From Sycobia sp. Sy_11 (taxonomy: Eukaryota; Arthropoda; Insecta; Hymenoptera; Epichrysomallidae): 64,000 nucleotides of DNA. Location of the stretch: NCBI GenBank assembly GCA_018907035.1, contig JACCIC010000210.1:1-64000 (forward strand), written 5' to 3'. The notes below the pieces were generated by a model. The model saw nothing but the letters and a program-made list of their open reading frames with translations. It was not told where the DNA came from and made no database searches. How positions within the stretch are numbered: the stretch's first letter is position 1; each line of letters begins with the position of its first letter. The translations under genes and the position numbers were made by a program. This document shows, piece after piece, positions 1 through 9,490 of this stretch.

Positions 1-76
1 CCTTATGCGCCTTACAGGACATTATATATGTAAATTTTTTCCTTAATATTGTATATATATATAGGTAAATCTCTCG

Positions 77-160
77 CTCGCTCGCTCTCGCTCGCTAGGG
101 GGGTGGGGGCCGCCCCCAGGTCCCCAGCCCCCCCCAGGGCGCCGCGATCCGCCGGGGGTG
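77..160. repeat. GC-rich, self-complementary block
   Basis: A short CTCG repeat runs into a block of G runs followed by C runs that can fold back on itself. It is sharply GC-rich against flanks that are almost pure A/T. It could be a G-quadruplex or hairpin former, or the end of an older repeat. No coding potential is seen. Confidence 0.5.
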
Positions 161-1340
161 GGCGTATTGCGCCTCGTAATCCTACATCCCTTATTTTTAA
201 TTATTTATTTATTTTACCTTTCCGTTAAGTACCAACCTTTTCAATATTTTTCGTTTTTTTTTACTATTTTTTTTATTTATAAATCTTTAATAATTAATAT
301 TTTTTTTAACTTTTTAAAATATTCAATAGTTTCTTTTTTTTATTTTTATTTTAATAATTAATTCAATAATTTATAAGACTTTTAAATATTTTTATTTTAA
401 ATAACTATTTTTCAATTTTACTTATAAATTGTTATTAACTAATTTAATTTTTTTTATCTCGTTTTTTATAAGTAAGAACTTCTTAAATACTTTTATAATC
501 TCGATATTTCCTGTTTTTTTTTATTATTTTTAGTTACAAATTGTTTAGTTTAATAATTCGTTTTTGTTATTAAAACCTTTTTATTATAATAATAAATTTT
601 TATATTAACTTTAATTCATTTTTGGCCTTTTAAATAATTTTATTTTTAATATCCCTTTTTACTTTCTTTTTATTAACCATAATTTTTATTTATTAATTTA
701 ATAATTTTAGTTTCGATATTTTCTGTTCCATTATTTTAATAATTAATTTAATAACTCTTTTTATCATTTTTTTTTATTTTCTGCCTTTTCATTATCATTT
801 TTATATTGTTTTCTTATTAATTAACTTAATAATTTTTAACCTTTTTATAATTTCTGGTTTACTTATTTTCTTTATTCAATAATTTTAATTTCACCATTTT
901 CCATTTTTTTTTATTCAGAATTAACTTAGTAATTGTGAATTTCATAACTTTAATTTCAATATTCCCTGTTTTTTCTTTATTATTTAGCGATTTATTTATA
1001 AATGTTTATTTAACTTTAATAATTTTTAAGAATTTCTCTTCCAATATTCCTTTTTTACTTCCGTACTTTCAATTTTATCTGTAAATTTCTTATTAATTAA
1101 TTTAATCGGTTTTAATTGGGTTCAGTATATCCTGCTTTCCTTATTTGATAATTTTTAATTTCAATATTTTCCCTTTTCTTCATTTTAATAATTAATTCCA
1201 ATATTTTCTGTTTTTGATTGTTTTCCTTCTAATTATTTTCAATTTTTCCATTAATAATTTCAATATTTTCTGTTTTTTTTTAATAAACTTTTTGTCTCCT
1301 TAATAACTTTTTTTTCTTTTTCCCCAACTGGGAAAATCCC
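161..1340 (+). repeat. T-rich leader of gypsy element 1, degenerate repeats
   Basis: About 1.2 kb is dominated by T and A with strong T-over-A skew on the plus strand and almost no G or C. A motif close to AATATTTTCTGTTTTT recurs at roughly 500, 715, 955, 1200 and 1260, so it is a decayed tandem array. It lies directly before the first ORF of the gypsy element, so it is probably the 5' untranslated leader. I could not find a 5' LTR or a primer-binding site in it, so the element's left end is undefined. Confidence 0.5.
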
Positions 1341-1348
1341 CGGTCCAA

Positions 1349-1726
1349 ATGGTAGGACTGAATAGAGATTACCCCTTACCGAACGAAGAAAGACTTCGTA
1401 CAATAGAGGAGCGAGTAAGCTCTCATCATAGGGCTCTCTGCACAGTCGGAACGTTATCACGGAATAACCGTACCTATATAGAGGAGCTCCAAGAGGCCTG
1501 TGCAGAGACGCACGGAAATACAAACTTCCTATTACAAAAATTAACAAGAGCGGAGGAACGTATAGAGGGGTTGGAAAAGGAAAACCAAGAACTAAAGGCT
1601 TGGTTGGAAAAAACCTGGGCGATAACCGCGCGCGCATTTAGAGAGTTAAACCAGAAACAAACCGTCAACGAGGTAGACATAGAATTATTGGAAGAAGCCG
1701 TTAGACAATTAAATCTTGAGGATTGA
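1349..1726 (+). CDS. small coiled-coil ORF upstream of gag
   Basis: A 125-residue ORF starting at a true ATG and ending at TGA, in the same frame as gag and 171 bases before its ATG. The protein is charged. From about residue 45 to the end it has heptad-like Leu/Ile spacing with many Glu, Lys and Arg residues, which suggests a coiled coil. There is no cysteine cluster, signal peptide or membrane segment. I do not recognise it. Standard Ty3/gypsy elements start with gag, so this could be a separate leader protein or an N-terminal Gag part split off by the stop at 1724. The open, well-composed frame inside an otherwise non-coding leader supports its being real. Confidence 0.55.
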   Translation: MVGLNRDYPLPNEERLRTIEERVSSHHRALCTVGTLSRNNRTYIEELQEACAETHGNTNFLLQKLTRAEERIEGLEKENQELKAWLEKTWAITARAFRELNQKQTVNEVDIELLEEAVRQLNLED

Positions 1727-1897
1727 GTAGAGAAGAAACACTCCCAATTTGTTTATATATACGCAAGTAGGTTAGTTAAGCGGTATAGTCATCGGAACCT
1801 ACCTCGTTCAATTTTTCTTTAACCAATAAGTTACTAATTTAATTGTTCTTTACGCCTTTAATACCGATTTTAACGTAAAAATTTGACACTAGGGCGT

Positions 1898-3370
1898 ATG
1901 TCTGAGCAGCGTGTCACTAGAAGTCGGGCAGATAAGAAGAAATTCTGCCGAGACGATATCGACAACGTCTACCCTTTTTCTCCAACTAAAGAGATCCCGA
2001 GGGATGTAGAAATAAAACCTCCACCGCGAATGTTACAAACGATTGACGTTTTGGAAGACTCTTTCATAGAACCAATCGTGCAAACGGCAAAATCAGCCGA
2101 TAGCAAGCAAAAAGAGGTATCTGAAAACCTCACGATATATATTTCAGACAACAAACAAGCCCCCGTAACAATGCCTACTCAGGCTGTTCCGTTGAAAGAC
2201 GCGCTTAAGGTAGTGCCCGTATTTGATGGGCGCAATATTACCTTAAGCGAGTTTTTCGAAGGCTGCGACGAAGCCTTGGAAATTATAGACGCGACCAGCG
2301 AATCAAGCTTCGTCAAGTTATTACGGTCACGTATAACCGGGGAGGCGAGACAGGCGATTCGTGGGCAAACGTTTGCAACCGTTAGGGCTTTAAAGGATTA
2401 CTTAGAAACGATATACGCACCTCCTCGAACTATACAACAACTGATCGGTGAATTAGGAATGGAGTTCCAACGGGATGACGAAAACGTTATTTCATTCGCT
2501 AATCGAATAAAAGACCTGGGCCGTCGACTTCTAGAAGCAGAGAGAGCTCATGTAGGAGCTGTGACGGAAGCGATGCGCCGCGAAGCTGAAGCGACAGTAA
2601 TTACTTGCTTTCGCAAAGGCCTGAGGGAAGAAATCGATAGAAGTATCGGAACAACGGTGACAGATCTTAATACTATCGTTAATAAAGCGATACAAGAAGA
2701 AAGAGACCTTGACGAGCGAAGTTTATTAAGAGATCTTAGTCGCAAACTCACAGTTCGGGGAAGAGAAGACTGCAAAAAGGCATATATATGTCAACTCGAG
2801 GAACCCCCTGCTCAGCAGCAAATTGAAACCTGCACACGGTGTAGACGATCCGGACATAATACCTTTAATTGCAGAGAACGAATGTCGAATAAAGCGTCCC
2901 TCGAGACATGCCAATTATGCGATAAACCTGGACATACAGCAAGTACGTGTCGCAACCGCATGATTTGCCAACTTTGTAATTTAATTGGCCATACAGCAAA
3001 GAACTGCAAACCTATTGAAAGGTGTTTTCGGTGTAGCGAGCCCGGACATAGATCGGCGACGTGTCCGTTGAATATTATAACCGGGGCTCAACAACGCAAT
3101 AATGCACCCTACCGTCCGGTTTGTAGAAAGTGCAACCGACCAGGACATACGGCTGCATCTTGCCCTACTCCGAAAAGTTGTGCGTATTGCAAAAATACGG
3201 GACATGACATTAACGAGTGCAGAAAAAGGATATACAATGAAAAAATGCGAGCGGAAAACTCGAACGGTGCCTCCATGTCCAGAGCGCAGCCAACGGCACC
3301 GCTCGTCCCCATGCGCTCAGCCAATATAGCGAGAATGGAGGAGGAAGCCTCAGAATTGCAACCACTGTAA
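1898..3370 (+). CDS. gag: Gag with six CCHC zinc knuckles (gypsy element 1)
   Basis: The capsid and nucleocapsid protein that packages element RNA. I start it at the ATG at 1898 (490 residues). The frame is open slightly further upstream, but only from a TTG. The N-terminal third is acidic and disordered. Residues from about 95 to 280 look like a retrotransposon capsid domain, with FDG, an LRSRITGEAR helix region and a YAPP turn. Six consecutive CX2CX4HX4C knuckles follow at 2831-3220. Most gypsy Gags carry one or two. The C-terminal tail overlaps the pol frame, which is open from 3208 in the -1 frame. That points to Gag-Pol production by -1 frameshifting, although I see no textbook slippery heptamer. 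Confidence 0.85.
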   Translation: MSEQRVTRSRADKKKFCRDDIDNVYPFSPTKEIPRDVEIKPPPRMLQTIDVLEDSFIEPIVQTAKSADSKQKEVSENLTIYISDNKQAPVTMPTQAVPLKDALKVVPVFDGRNITLSEFFEGCDEALEIIDATSESSFVKLLRSRITGEARQAIRGQTFATVRALKDYLETIYAPPRTIQQLIGELGMEFQRDDENVISFANRIKDLGRRLLEAERAHVGAVTEAMRREAEATVITCFRKGLREEIDRSIGTTVTDLNTIVNKAIQEERDLDERSLLRDLSRKLTVRGREDCKKAYICQLEEPPAQQQIETCTRCRRSGHNTFNCRERMSNKASLETCQLCDKPGHTASTCRNRMICQLCNLIGHTAKNCKPIERCFRCSEPGHRSATCPLNIITGAQQRNNAPYRPVCRKCNRPGHTAASCPTPKSCAYCKNTGHDINECRKRIYNEKMRAENSNGASMSRAQPTAPLVPMRSANIARMEEEASELQPL

Positions 3371-5484
3371 AAAGTGACTCTCTGCCCCACGTAAATCTAA
3401 AGTTTGGGAGCAGGAAACTCTCATTTTTGATAGACTCAGGATCACACGGCAATATACTAAAACGCGGGAATCTACCCTTCGGTATAGAAATAGATACAAC
3501 TGACATAGTAAATCTGAAAGGAATAACCGACAAAGTAATTAAATCCCTGGGAACCACCTATATAAAAGGGTTCGGTGAATTAATAAGATTTCACATCGTA
3601 GAGGAAAGTTTTAAACTCCCGTATGATGGAATATTAGGAATAAGCTTCTTAGTGCAGCAAAAATCCATAGCAGATTTCAAAAAAAATACATTGAAGATCG
3701 GAGAACATGAACTGCCGTTGGGTGGTAAAAATAGTTCTGAACAATCCCCAAGGATACTTAACACTAACTTTGCCGGAAACCACAATAAATTTCTATTTCT
3801 AAACTACGAAGGAACATTGATTTTAATTGACACCGGTTGTGAAGCTAGCGTCATTAAAGCAAAAGTATTATCGTCATTGGAAATTGTTGACACGACAAAC
3901 GAGACTTATTTAAAGGGGATTGATGGATTACTAATGCCTACACTCGGTGCCGCTCCCCTTAATATATTAGGCGTAGAATCATCAATAACAGTAATACCGA
4001 ATAACAGCGCCATACCATACGATGCGATATTAGGATCTGATTTTTTGTACAGCGCTAAAGCAGTTATTGACTTTGGAGAAAAAACCATTACGATCAAGAA
4101 TAAGAAAACAGAATTAGAGTTTCTACGCGACGAAGAAGTACTAATGTATAACAATGAGAAATCAGAAACTGATACAATGCAAAACTGGGAGTTCGAGAAT
4201 CTTAAATCCCTAATGCGATTCGACAATACTAATCTCCAAGAGTTCGACTGGAGTAAAGGAGATTATAAAAATCTTTTCTTGGCATCTGAACGGTACGATG
4301 ATATACCTGTATCTTCGGACCGACTAACCAAGTTAATCGGACTTACGGAAATCAATAAGCTGCAAAAGGAAGAATACCAGCAAGCCGTGAAATTGTTCAA
4401 AAATAACCCGGATCGGTTTTATCTCGAGGGTGATGAACTTACTACAACTAATGTTGTAGCTCATAGGATCCCCACGACCGATGATATTCCGGTGAGCACG
4501 CGTCAATACAGATTGCCGCATGCTCTGAATGACGAGGTGAACCGACAAGTGAATGAATTACTGCAGAAGGGCGTAATCAGACACTCTAGAAGTAGCTATT
4601 CGTCAGCGCTTTGGGTCGTACCAAAAAAGCAATTAACTGATAATAAACCACGTTGGCGAGTTGTAGTAGATTTCCGTCCTCTGAACGAGAAAACAGTAGC
4701 AATGGCATACCCGCTACCTAATATTGTCGAAATACTCGACACCGTTGGTGCTGCTAAATACTACACTGTCATGGATTGCGTCTCCGGATTCCATCAAATA
4801 CCGATGAGTCCGGAAGACATGCATAAAACTGCTTTTTCAACACCTGACGGGCATTTTGAATTCGTTCGCATGCCATTCGGTTTGAAGAACGCAGGCGTGG
4901 AATATCAGCGCGCGATGAACTTTACGCTCGAGGGCCTTATTGGCAAGGGCGTGTTTGTCTATATGGACGACATAGTAATCTATGCCAAAACTTTGGAAGA
5001 ACACGAAAAATTGTTCATTGAAGTAATGGAAAGATTACGTAAAGCGAACTGGAAGCTCGAACCCGGAAAGTGCAAAATTCTACAACGAAAAGTAGCATAT
5101 TTAGGACACGTTCTTAGCGAAGACGGGTTAACACCCGACCCAAAGAACCTAGAAGCGGTAGAGCGATTCCCGCGTCCTAAGCACGTTAAAAATGTTCGAC
5201 AATTTTTGGGTTTAGCCGGATACTACCGTAGATTTATTAAGGACTTTGCCAAAATTTCTAAACCCCTCACCAAGCTTCTGCAAAGCAATGAACCTTTTGT
5301 CTGGGGAGAAAACGCGGAAAATGCGTTTGCATGCCTAAAAAGCGCTCTATGCACAGCGCCTGTGTTGCGATTCCCTGATATGGATCAACCATTCATTATC
5401 ACGACGGACGCGTCGGGTTATGCGATTGGGGGCATCCTATCACAAGGAAAACTCGGTAGGGATCAACCGATCGCCTACACGTAG
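3208..5484 (+). CDS. pol: Pol part 1: two protease-like domains and reverse transcriptase
   Basis: The frame is open from 3208 without an ATG and overlaps the end of gag by about 160 bases in the -1 frame. A retropepsin-like domain has DSG at 3433 and ILG at 3631. A second complete one has DTG at 3829 and ILG at 4027. RT follows with the VVDFRPLN region, MDCVSGFHQI, the PFGLKNA motif and catalytic YMDD at 4960-4971, then thumb and connection. The frame enters RNase H (DASG at about 5407) and meets a TAG at 5482-5484. The reading frame continues unchanged after it, so this is a single-base nonsense change in a position that is otherwise well conserved. Confidence 0.9.
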
Positions 5485-8400
5485 CGAGTTCTGCGCGGAC
5501 CCGAGTTGCGCTATGAGGTATACGAGAAAGAAGCACTAGCTATGCTTCATTCCGTGCAGACCTTTAGGCCGTACGTATTCGGACGTACGTTTACCCTCGT
5601 GACTGACCACGAACCGCTCGTATGGTTCAAAACAGCTGATTTGAACACGCGTGTGATAAAGTGGAGGTTCAAGCTTTCAGAATACGACTATAAAGTCGTT
5701 TACAACCCAGGAAAGACGAATGTACACGCTGATGCGTTGTCGCGTAACCCTGTTGAGAATGTAAATGTAGTCACTCGAGGGCAAAGAAAAAGGCTACTTA
5801 ATCCTGATAAACCGGTGGCGAGTCCTAAAAATCCGGATTCTCATTGTGTTGAGACTCCCAAAGTTCCGAAGGCACGTACGAAGAATACTAAGTTAAAAGG
5901 GATTAGAAGTACTGTCCCAAATCACCGAGTTACCAGATCTAAAGTCCGAATAGAAAATGGTGAGGATAATACGCAGAACGTTCCTAATTTTTCAAGAGTT
6001 AGAGATTTTCCAAGTTTTAGTAAAGATGAAAGAAATCGTGCTAATTTTTCTAAGTCGGGAGTTGATATCATAGAAAATGGTGAGGATAATACGCAGAACG
6101 TTTCTAATTTTTCAAGAGTTAAAGATTTTCCAAGTTTAAGTAAAGATGAAAGAAATCATGCTAATTTTTCTAAGTCGGGAGTTGATATCATAGAAAATGG
6201 TGAGGATAATACGCAGAACGTTTCTAATTTTTCAAGAGTTAAAGATTTTCCAAGTTTAAGTAAAGATGAAAGAAACCGTGCTAATTTTTCTAAGTCGGGA
6301 GTTGATAGCACTAAGAATGGCGCGGATAAGATGCCGTATATTTCTAATTTTTCGGAAGGAGATTTTCCATGTTTAAACAAAGACGAGAGAAGTCGTACTA
6401 ATTTTTCTAAGTCAGGAGTTGAGGGCATTACCAAAGAATCGAATAGGAAGATTTTAACGAAAAATGTTCGTCCGCAACGACGTAAAACTAGGAAACAAAC
6501 CGAAGAACGCAACGAGAAGATGCAAGGAACTTCTATTTCTAGACAGGAGAATATAGATGCCCCGAATCTGCAACAGATAGAGATAGGGACTAATAATGAT
6601 CAAACAGGTATTCGTAGACGACGAGGACGACCGCGAGTTACAGAAATTCACGATCAAAGAAAACCAAACGATGTTATCAAGAGTAAAAATCCCAGATTAG
6701 CGAACACGCAGCAAAATAATGTAACGAATACTTTGCAGACAGGTAGTGAATCTACTAGCGAATCAGGCAGCGAATCATCATATGTACCGCAAAGGCCCAA
6801 ACGGAAAGGTAGAAAACCTAAACAGAAATTACTTCCTCTAACATCCGAAAATAATAGTAATCAAAGCAGTAATGATTCGGATACCTCTAGCAACGAAAGC
6901 TCAGTAACAACGGATCGAAGTAACCGTTCAAGTCACGAAAACGGTAATGTTAAAAAGAGCACGGCTGACGATAGGAGGACAAATCCAAGGAGGGACAAAA
7001 ATAACTTCGTGGAAACCAAAGAATTGATTCAGTTCCGCAATGATCATATTGTCTATTTCGTCAATAATAGAGGTGAACCTTGCGATGTAGCAGCACGGAA
7101 GCTCGCCGAATCAAATAAAATTCCGCAGCGGCAATACATAGAGGAAACTAGAATAAGCTCGTATAAACGAAGCAATCGCAAATTTCTAATTGCCCTAAGT
7201 ATCAGAGGCGATAAGCCCGAGTCATTATCAAGAATAAAAGAAAACATTCAGAAAGTATGTAAAGAATTAAGAGCATTTAGTTTAGAAAAGAAAATTGAGG
7301 AATTCAGTATAGCTCACTCGCCAGACATAGAAGGGTTAGAATGGCGCGAGGTTATGAGTATATTCTTAAACGAATTTAAAGATACAGATATAAAGATAAT
7401 AATTTGTAAAGGGAGTTTAAAATTTGTCCCACCTGATCGCCGTGATGAGATATTCTACGAGTATCATAACTCACCTGTCGGTGGTCATAGAGGCGTTTCG
7501 AAAACGTACAACCGTATTAGACAAGATTATTATTGGGATAATTTAAAGGCAGATGTACAAAGGCGCGTCCAGCAATGCATAGACTGTCAATTGAAGAAAC
7601 TTGTACGCGTTAAAACAAGGCAACCCATGGTAATTACTGACACTCCAGGTACTACATTTGAGAAGATAGCCCTCGATATAGTGGGTCCATTACCTAAAAC
7701 AAGAAGCGGAAACGAATATATCCTAACAATGCAGGATCAATTATCCAAGTATTGTATAGCTGTCCCGCTGCCCAACGCGGTAGCATCAACAATTGCCGAT
7801 GCATTTATAAAGAGGTGTATTTGCATCTATGGAGCTCCGAAAGTAATACTTACGGATCAAGGTAGAAATTTTTTAAGTAGCCTCATGCAACGAATTGCAA
7901 AGAGATTCAGAATAAAAAAGGTCAGGACAACGGCTTTCCACCCTCAATCTAACGGGTCTTTAGAACGGTCCCATCACGCGTTAGGAGAATTTTTGAAACA
8001 ATATACAGAGAAAGACTCCGAATGGGACGAATGGGTAGAAATAGCGATGCTGAATTATAATACGTGTGTACAAGAGAGTACGAAGCATACGCCGTTTGAA
8101 GTAGTCTTCGGCAGATTAGCTAGGCTCCCCTCCAACGATCCACTACGTGAAGCGGATCTGATCCCAACATACCAGGGTTACGTTAAGGAATTAGTGGTTA
8201 GGTTAACTGGGATAAAGAGATTAGTATACGATAACCTTATCCAGTCGAAAGAGAAATCAAAACTATTATACGACCGACATGTGAAAGAAGTAAAATTTAA
8301 AGTAGGTGATTATGTTTTCTTACTGAGTGGCCCGAAACCCGCGAAACTATCGAACCAGTATTCCGGTCCGTTTCGTGTATTAGAAATCATCGGGAAAAAT

Positions 8401-8505
8401 AACGTAAAAATTCAGTATAAAAAGGGCGGAAAAATTGTTCACGCGAACAGACTACGGATATCCTATATTGATAACGACGCGAGAAACATTAAAACTAAGC
8501 AATAA
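5485..8505 (+). CDS. pol: Pol part 2: RNase H end, long repeat linker, integrase
   Basis: It continues the same frame after the TAG at 5482. The rest of RNase H is seen (YEKEALAM, TDHEPL, HADALSR near 5735). A linker of roughly 570 residues follows, much longer than usual. It has 40-residue tandem repeats, two AT-hook-like motifs and a Ser-rich tract. Integrase begins near 7440 with the HHCC zinc-binding region (GGHRGV, then CIDC near 7580). Its catalytic residues are D at 7675, D at 7855 and E at 7963 (35 residues between the last two). The C-terminal GPF module with KLSNQYSGPF lies near 8345-8375. There is no chromodomain and no env. The frame ends at TAA 8503-8505. Without the upstream stop it would be one protein with Pol part 1. 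Confidence 0.88.
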   Translation, partial: RVLRGPELRYEVYEKEALAMLHSVQTFRPYVFGRTFTLVTDHEPLVWFKTADLNTRVIKWRFKLSEYDYKVVYNPGKTNVHADALSRNPVENVNVVTRGQRKRLLNPDKPVASPKNPDSHCVETPKVPKARTKNTKLKGIRSTVPNHRVTRSKVRIENGEDNTQNVPNFSRVRDFPSFSKDERNRANFSKSGVDIIENGEDNTQNVSNFSRVKDFPSLSKDERNHANFSKSGVDIIENGEDNTQNVSNFSRVKDFPSLSKDERNRANFSKSGVDSTKNGADKMPYISNFSEGDFPCLNKDERSRTNFSKSGVEGITKESNRKILTKNVRPQRRKTRKQTEERNEKMQGTSISRQENIDAPNLQQIEIGTNNDQTGIRRRRGRPRVTEIHDQRKPNDVIKSKNPRLANTQQNNVTNTLQTGSESTSESGSESSYVPQRPKRKGRKPKQKLLPLTSENNSNQSSNDSDTSSNESSVTTDRSNRSSHENGNVKKSTADDRRTNPRRDKNNFVETKELIQFRNDHIVYFVNNRGEPCDVAARKLAESNKIPQRQYIEETRISSYKRSNRKFLIALSIRGDKPESLSRIKENIQKVCKELRAFSLEKKIEEFSIAHSPDIEGLEWREVMSIFLNEFKDTDIKIIICKGSLKFVPPDRRDEIFYEYHNSPVGGHRGVSKTYNRIRQDYYWDNLKADVQRRVQQCIDCQLKKLVRVKTRQPMVITDTPGTTFEKIALDIVGPLPKTRSGNEYILTMQDQLSKYCIAVPLPNAVASTIADAFIKRCICIYGAPKVILTDQGRNFLSSLMQRIAKRFRIKKVRTTAFHPQSNGSLERSHHALGEFLKQYTEKDSEWDEWVEIAMLNYNTCVQESTKHTPFEVVFGRLARLPSNDPLREADLIPTYQGYVKELVVRLTGIKRLVYDNLIQSKEKSKLLYDRHVKEVKFKVGDYVFLLSGPKPAKLSNQYSGPFRVLEIIGKNNVKIQYKKGGKIVHANRLRISYIDNDARNIKTKQ
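5950..6423 (+). repeat. 120-bp in-frame tandem repeat inside Pol linker
   Basis: Three near-identical 120-bp units start at 5950, 6070 and 6190, followed by a diverged fourth unit to about 6423. Each unit encodes 40 residues containing NFSRV, DFPS, SKDER and NFSKSG. Because the unit length is a multiple of three, the array keeps the pol frame open. It sits between RNase H and integrase. Confidence 0.92.
6613..6828 (+). other. two AT-hook-like motifs in Pol linker
   Basis: RRRRGRPR at 6613-6636 is a canonical AT-hook core (RGRP flanked by basic residues). KRKGRKPK near 6802-6825 is a second, GRKP-type hook. AT-hooks bind the minor groove of AT-rich DNA. Both are placed just upstream of integrase. 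A targeting role is inference. Confidence 0.6.
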
Positions 8506-9060
8506 ACCCGAGTATACGCATATCTGGCAATCTAACTAAAGAGTATGTAGATATATGAGTATATATACGTATATATATAGGTATATATGTATATGTAGGC
8601 ATATCTGTACATATTCGTCAAAAAAAAAAAAAAAAAAAAACAAAAAAAAAAAAATTCGAAAAACATACAAAATACAAAAAAAAACGGATTACTTACTAGA
8701 GCGTCAATATGTCAAATATTTTTAAGAAAGAGCATATTATGTAACAATCCGTCTGATAGATTTAAATATTCGATGCTAAATTGTTAAGCTATACAAACAT
8801 TTGCGAAGAAGACCATGTACATGTTAGGGAACTTTATAATTAGTTTTTGTACTCCTTTTTTTTTTACCTAGTTTTTAACTGCGTACTTGTAAACCTAAAA
8901 ATATATAATAACATGCAAGTTTAAAAAGGGAAGAAGACCAGAGATGAATTCGACTGACACAGCCAGCTATACTACTTCAAGAAAACAACGACGACCAACC
9001 AAGAGTGACATCTATAACGGAAAATACCAAGGCGACCTGAAGAAACGGAAGCCGATACTT
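8506..9060 (+). other. 3' untranslated region of gypsy element 1
   Basis: This is non-coding sequence after integrase. It has a TATG/TATA-rich stretch near 8550-8600, an A tract interrupted by one C at about 8620-8654, and a purine run (AAAAAGGGAAGAAGA) at about 8924-8938 that could be the polypurine tract. No LTR matching the left side was found. No gene is seen. Confidence 0.45.
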
Positions 9061-9245
9061 TTACCAAAGGAACTCAGCGTGATGGTTGATTGGGTTCATT
9101 TCAATCCCCAACCAACCATTTAAGGTTGCGGGTGTTGCGTCCATATTACCATTCCACGAAATTATTCCGCGTGTTTTGAGATTTGTGGTGTTGCGTCCAG
9201 CGATTACGCCGAATAATATATATATATGTATATGGATATATGTAC

Positions 9246-9286
<41 letters not shown>

Positions 9287-9490
9287 TATATATGTATACG
9301 TATGTAGGTATATATATATGTATATATCTGTTCAAGGACAAGGAGGGATCGGTCGAATTGCCTCGGCATGCCTACCCGTCGAGTTTTCGATGAATTTCAG
9401 GCCCGGGAAAGTGAGTAGGAATAAAGAAAGCAAAGGAGACAAGCGTTTGGCAACATCGCCTTCACGATAATATATATATATATACAAAGG
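9061..9490 (-). repeat. (TA)n-centred dispersed repeat, copy 1
   Basis: The reverse strand of 9070-9150 matches 52904-52975 closely (GGACGC-ACACCC, CCTTAAAT-GTTGGTTG, CGCTGAGTT). A (TA)n array at 9228-9292 is followed by a segment with CAGGCCCGGGAAAGT near 9400, which resembles 40525-40545. Related copies lie at 40300, 52736 and 54911. No protein is encoded; the apparent ORFs are microsatellite read-through. Confidence 0.6.

Larger units (their letters stand above)
161..8940 (+). mobile_element. Ty3/gypsy retrotransposon, element 1 (near complete)
   Basis: The order is leader, small ORF, gag, then pol with protease, RT, RNase H and integrase, all on the plus strand. The domain order RT-RNaseH-IN and the GPF module at the end of integrase place it in Ty3/gypsy (Metaviridae). 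No env ORF follows integrase. The only clear coding break is one in-frame TAG in RNase H, so the copy is young compared with the other LTR elements here. Neither LTR could be identified, because nothing before 1340 matches the sequence after 8505. The left and right limits are therefore approximate. Confidence 0.85.

Noticed and set aside
1..160. 5' LTR of gypsy element 1
   Set aside because: No part of this stretch is repeated after 8505, and no TG...CA block with a primer-binding site could be drawn.
1883..1897. Gag start at 1883
   Set aside because: That codon is TTG. The first ATG at 1898 is the sensible eukaryotic start.
6156..6512. Minus-strand ORF across the 120-bp repeats
   Set aside because: It is the antisense shadow of the repeat array in pol; the plus frame has all the domain evidence.
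8506..9060. env gene of gypsy element 1
   Set aside because: No ORF with a signal peptide or membrane segment follows integrase; the region is A/T-rich and non-coding.
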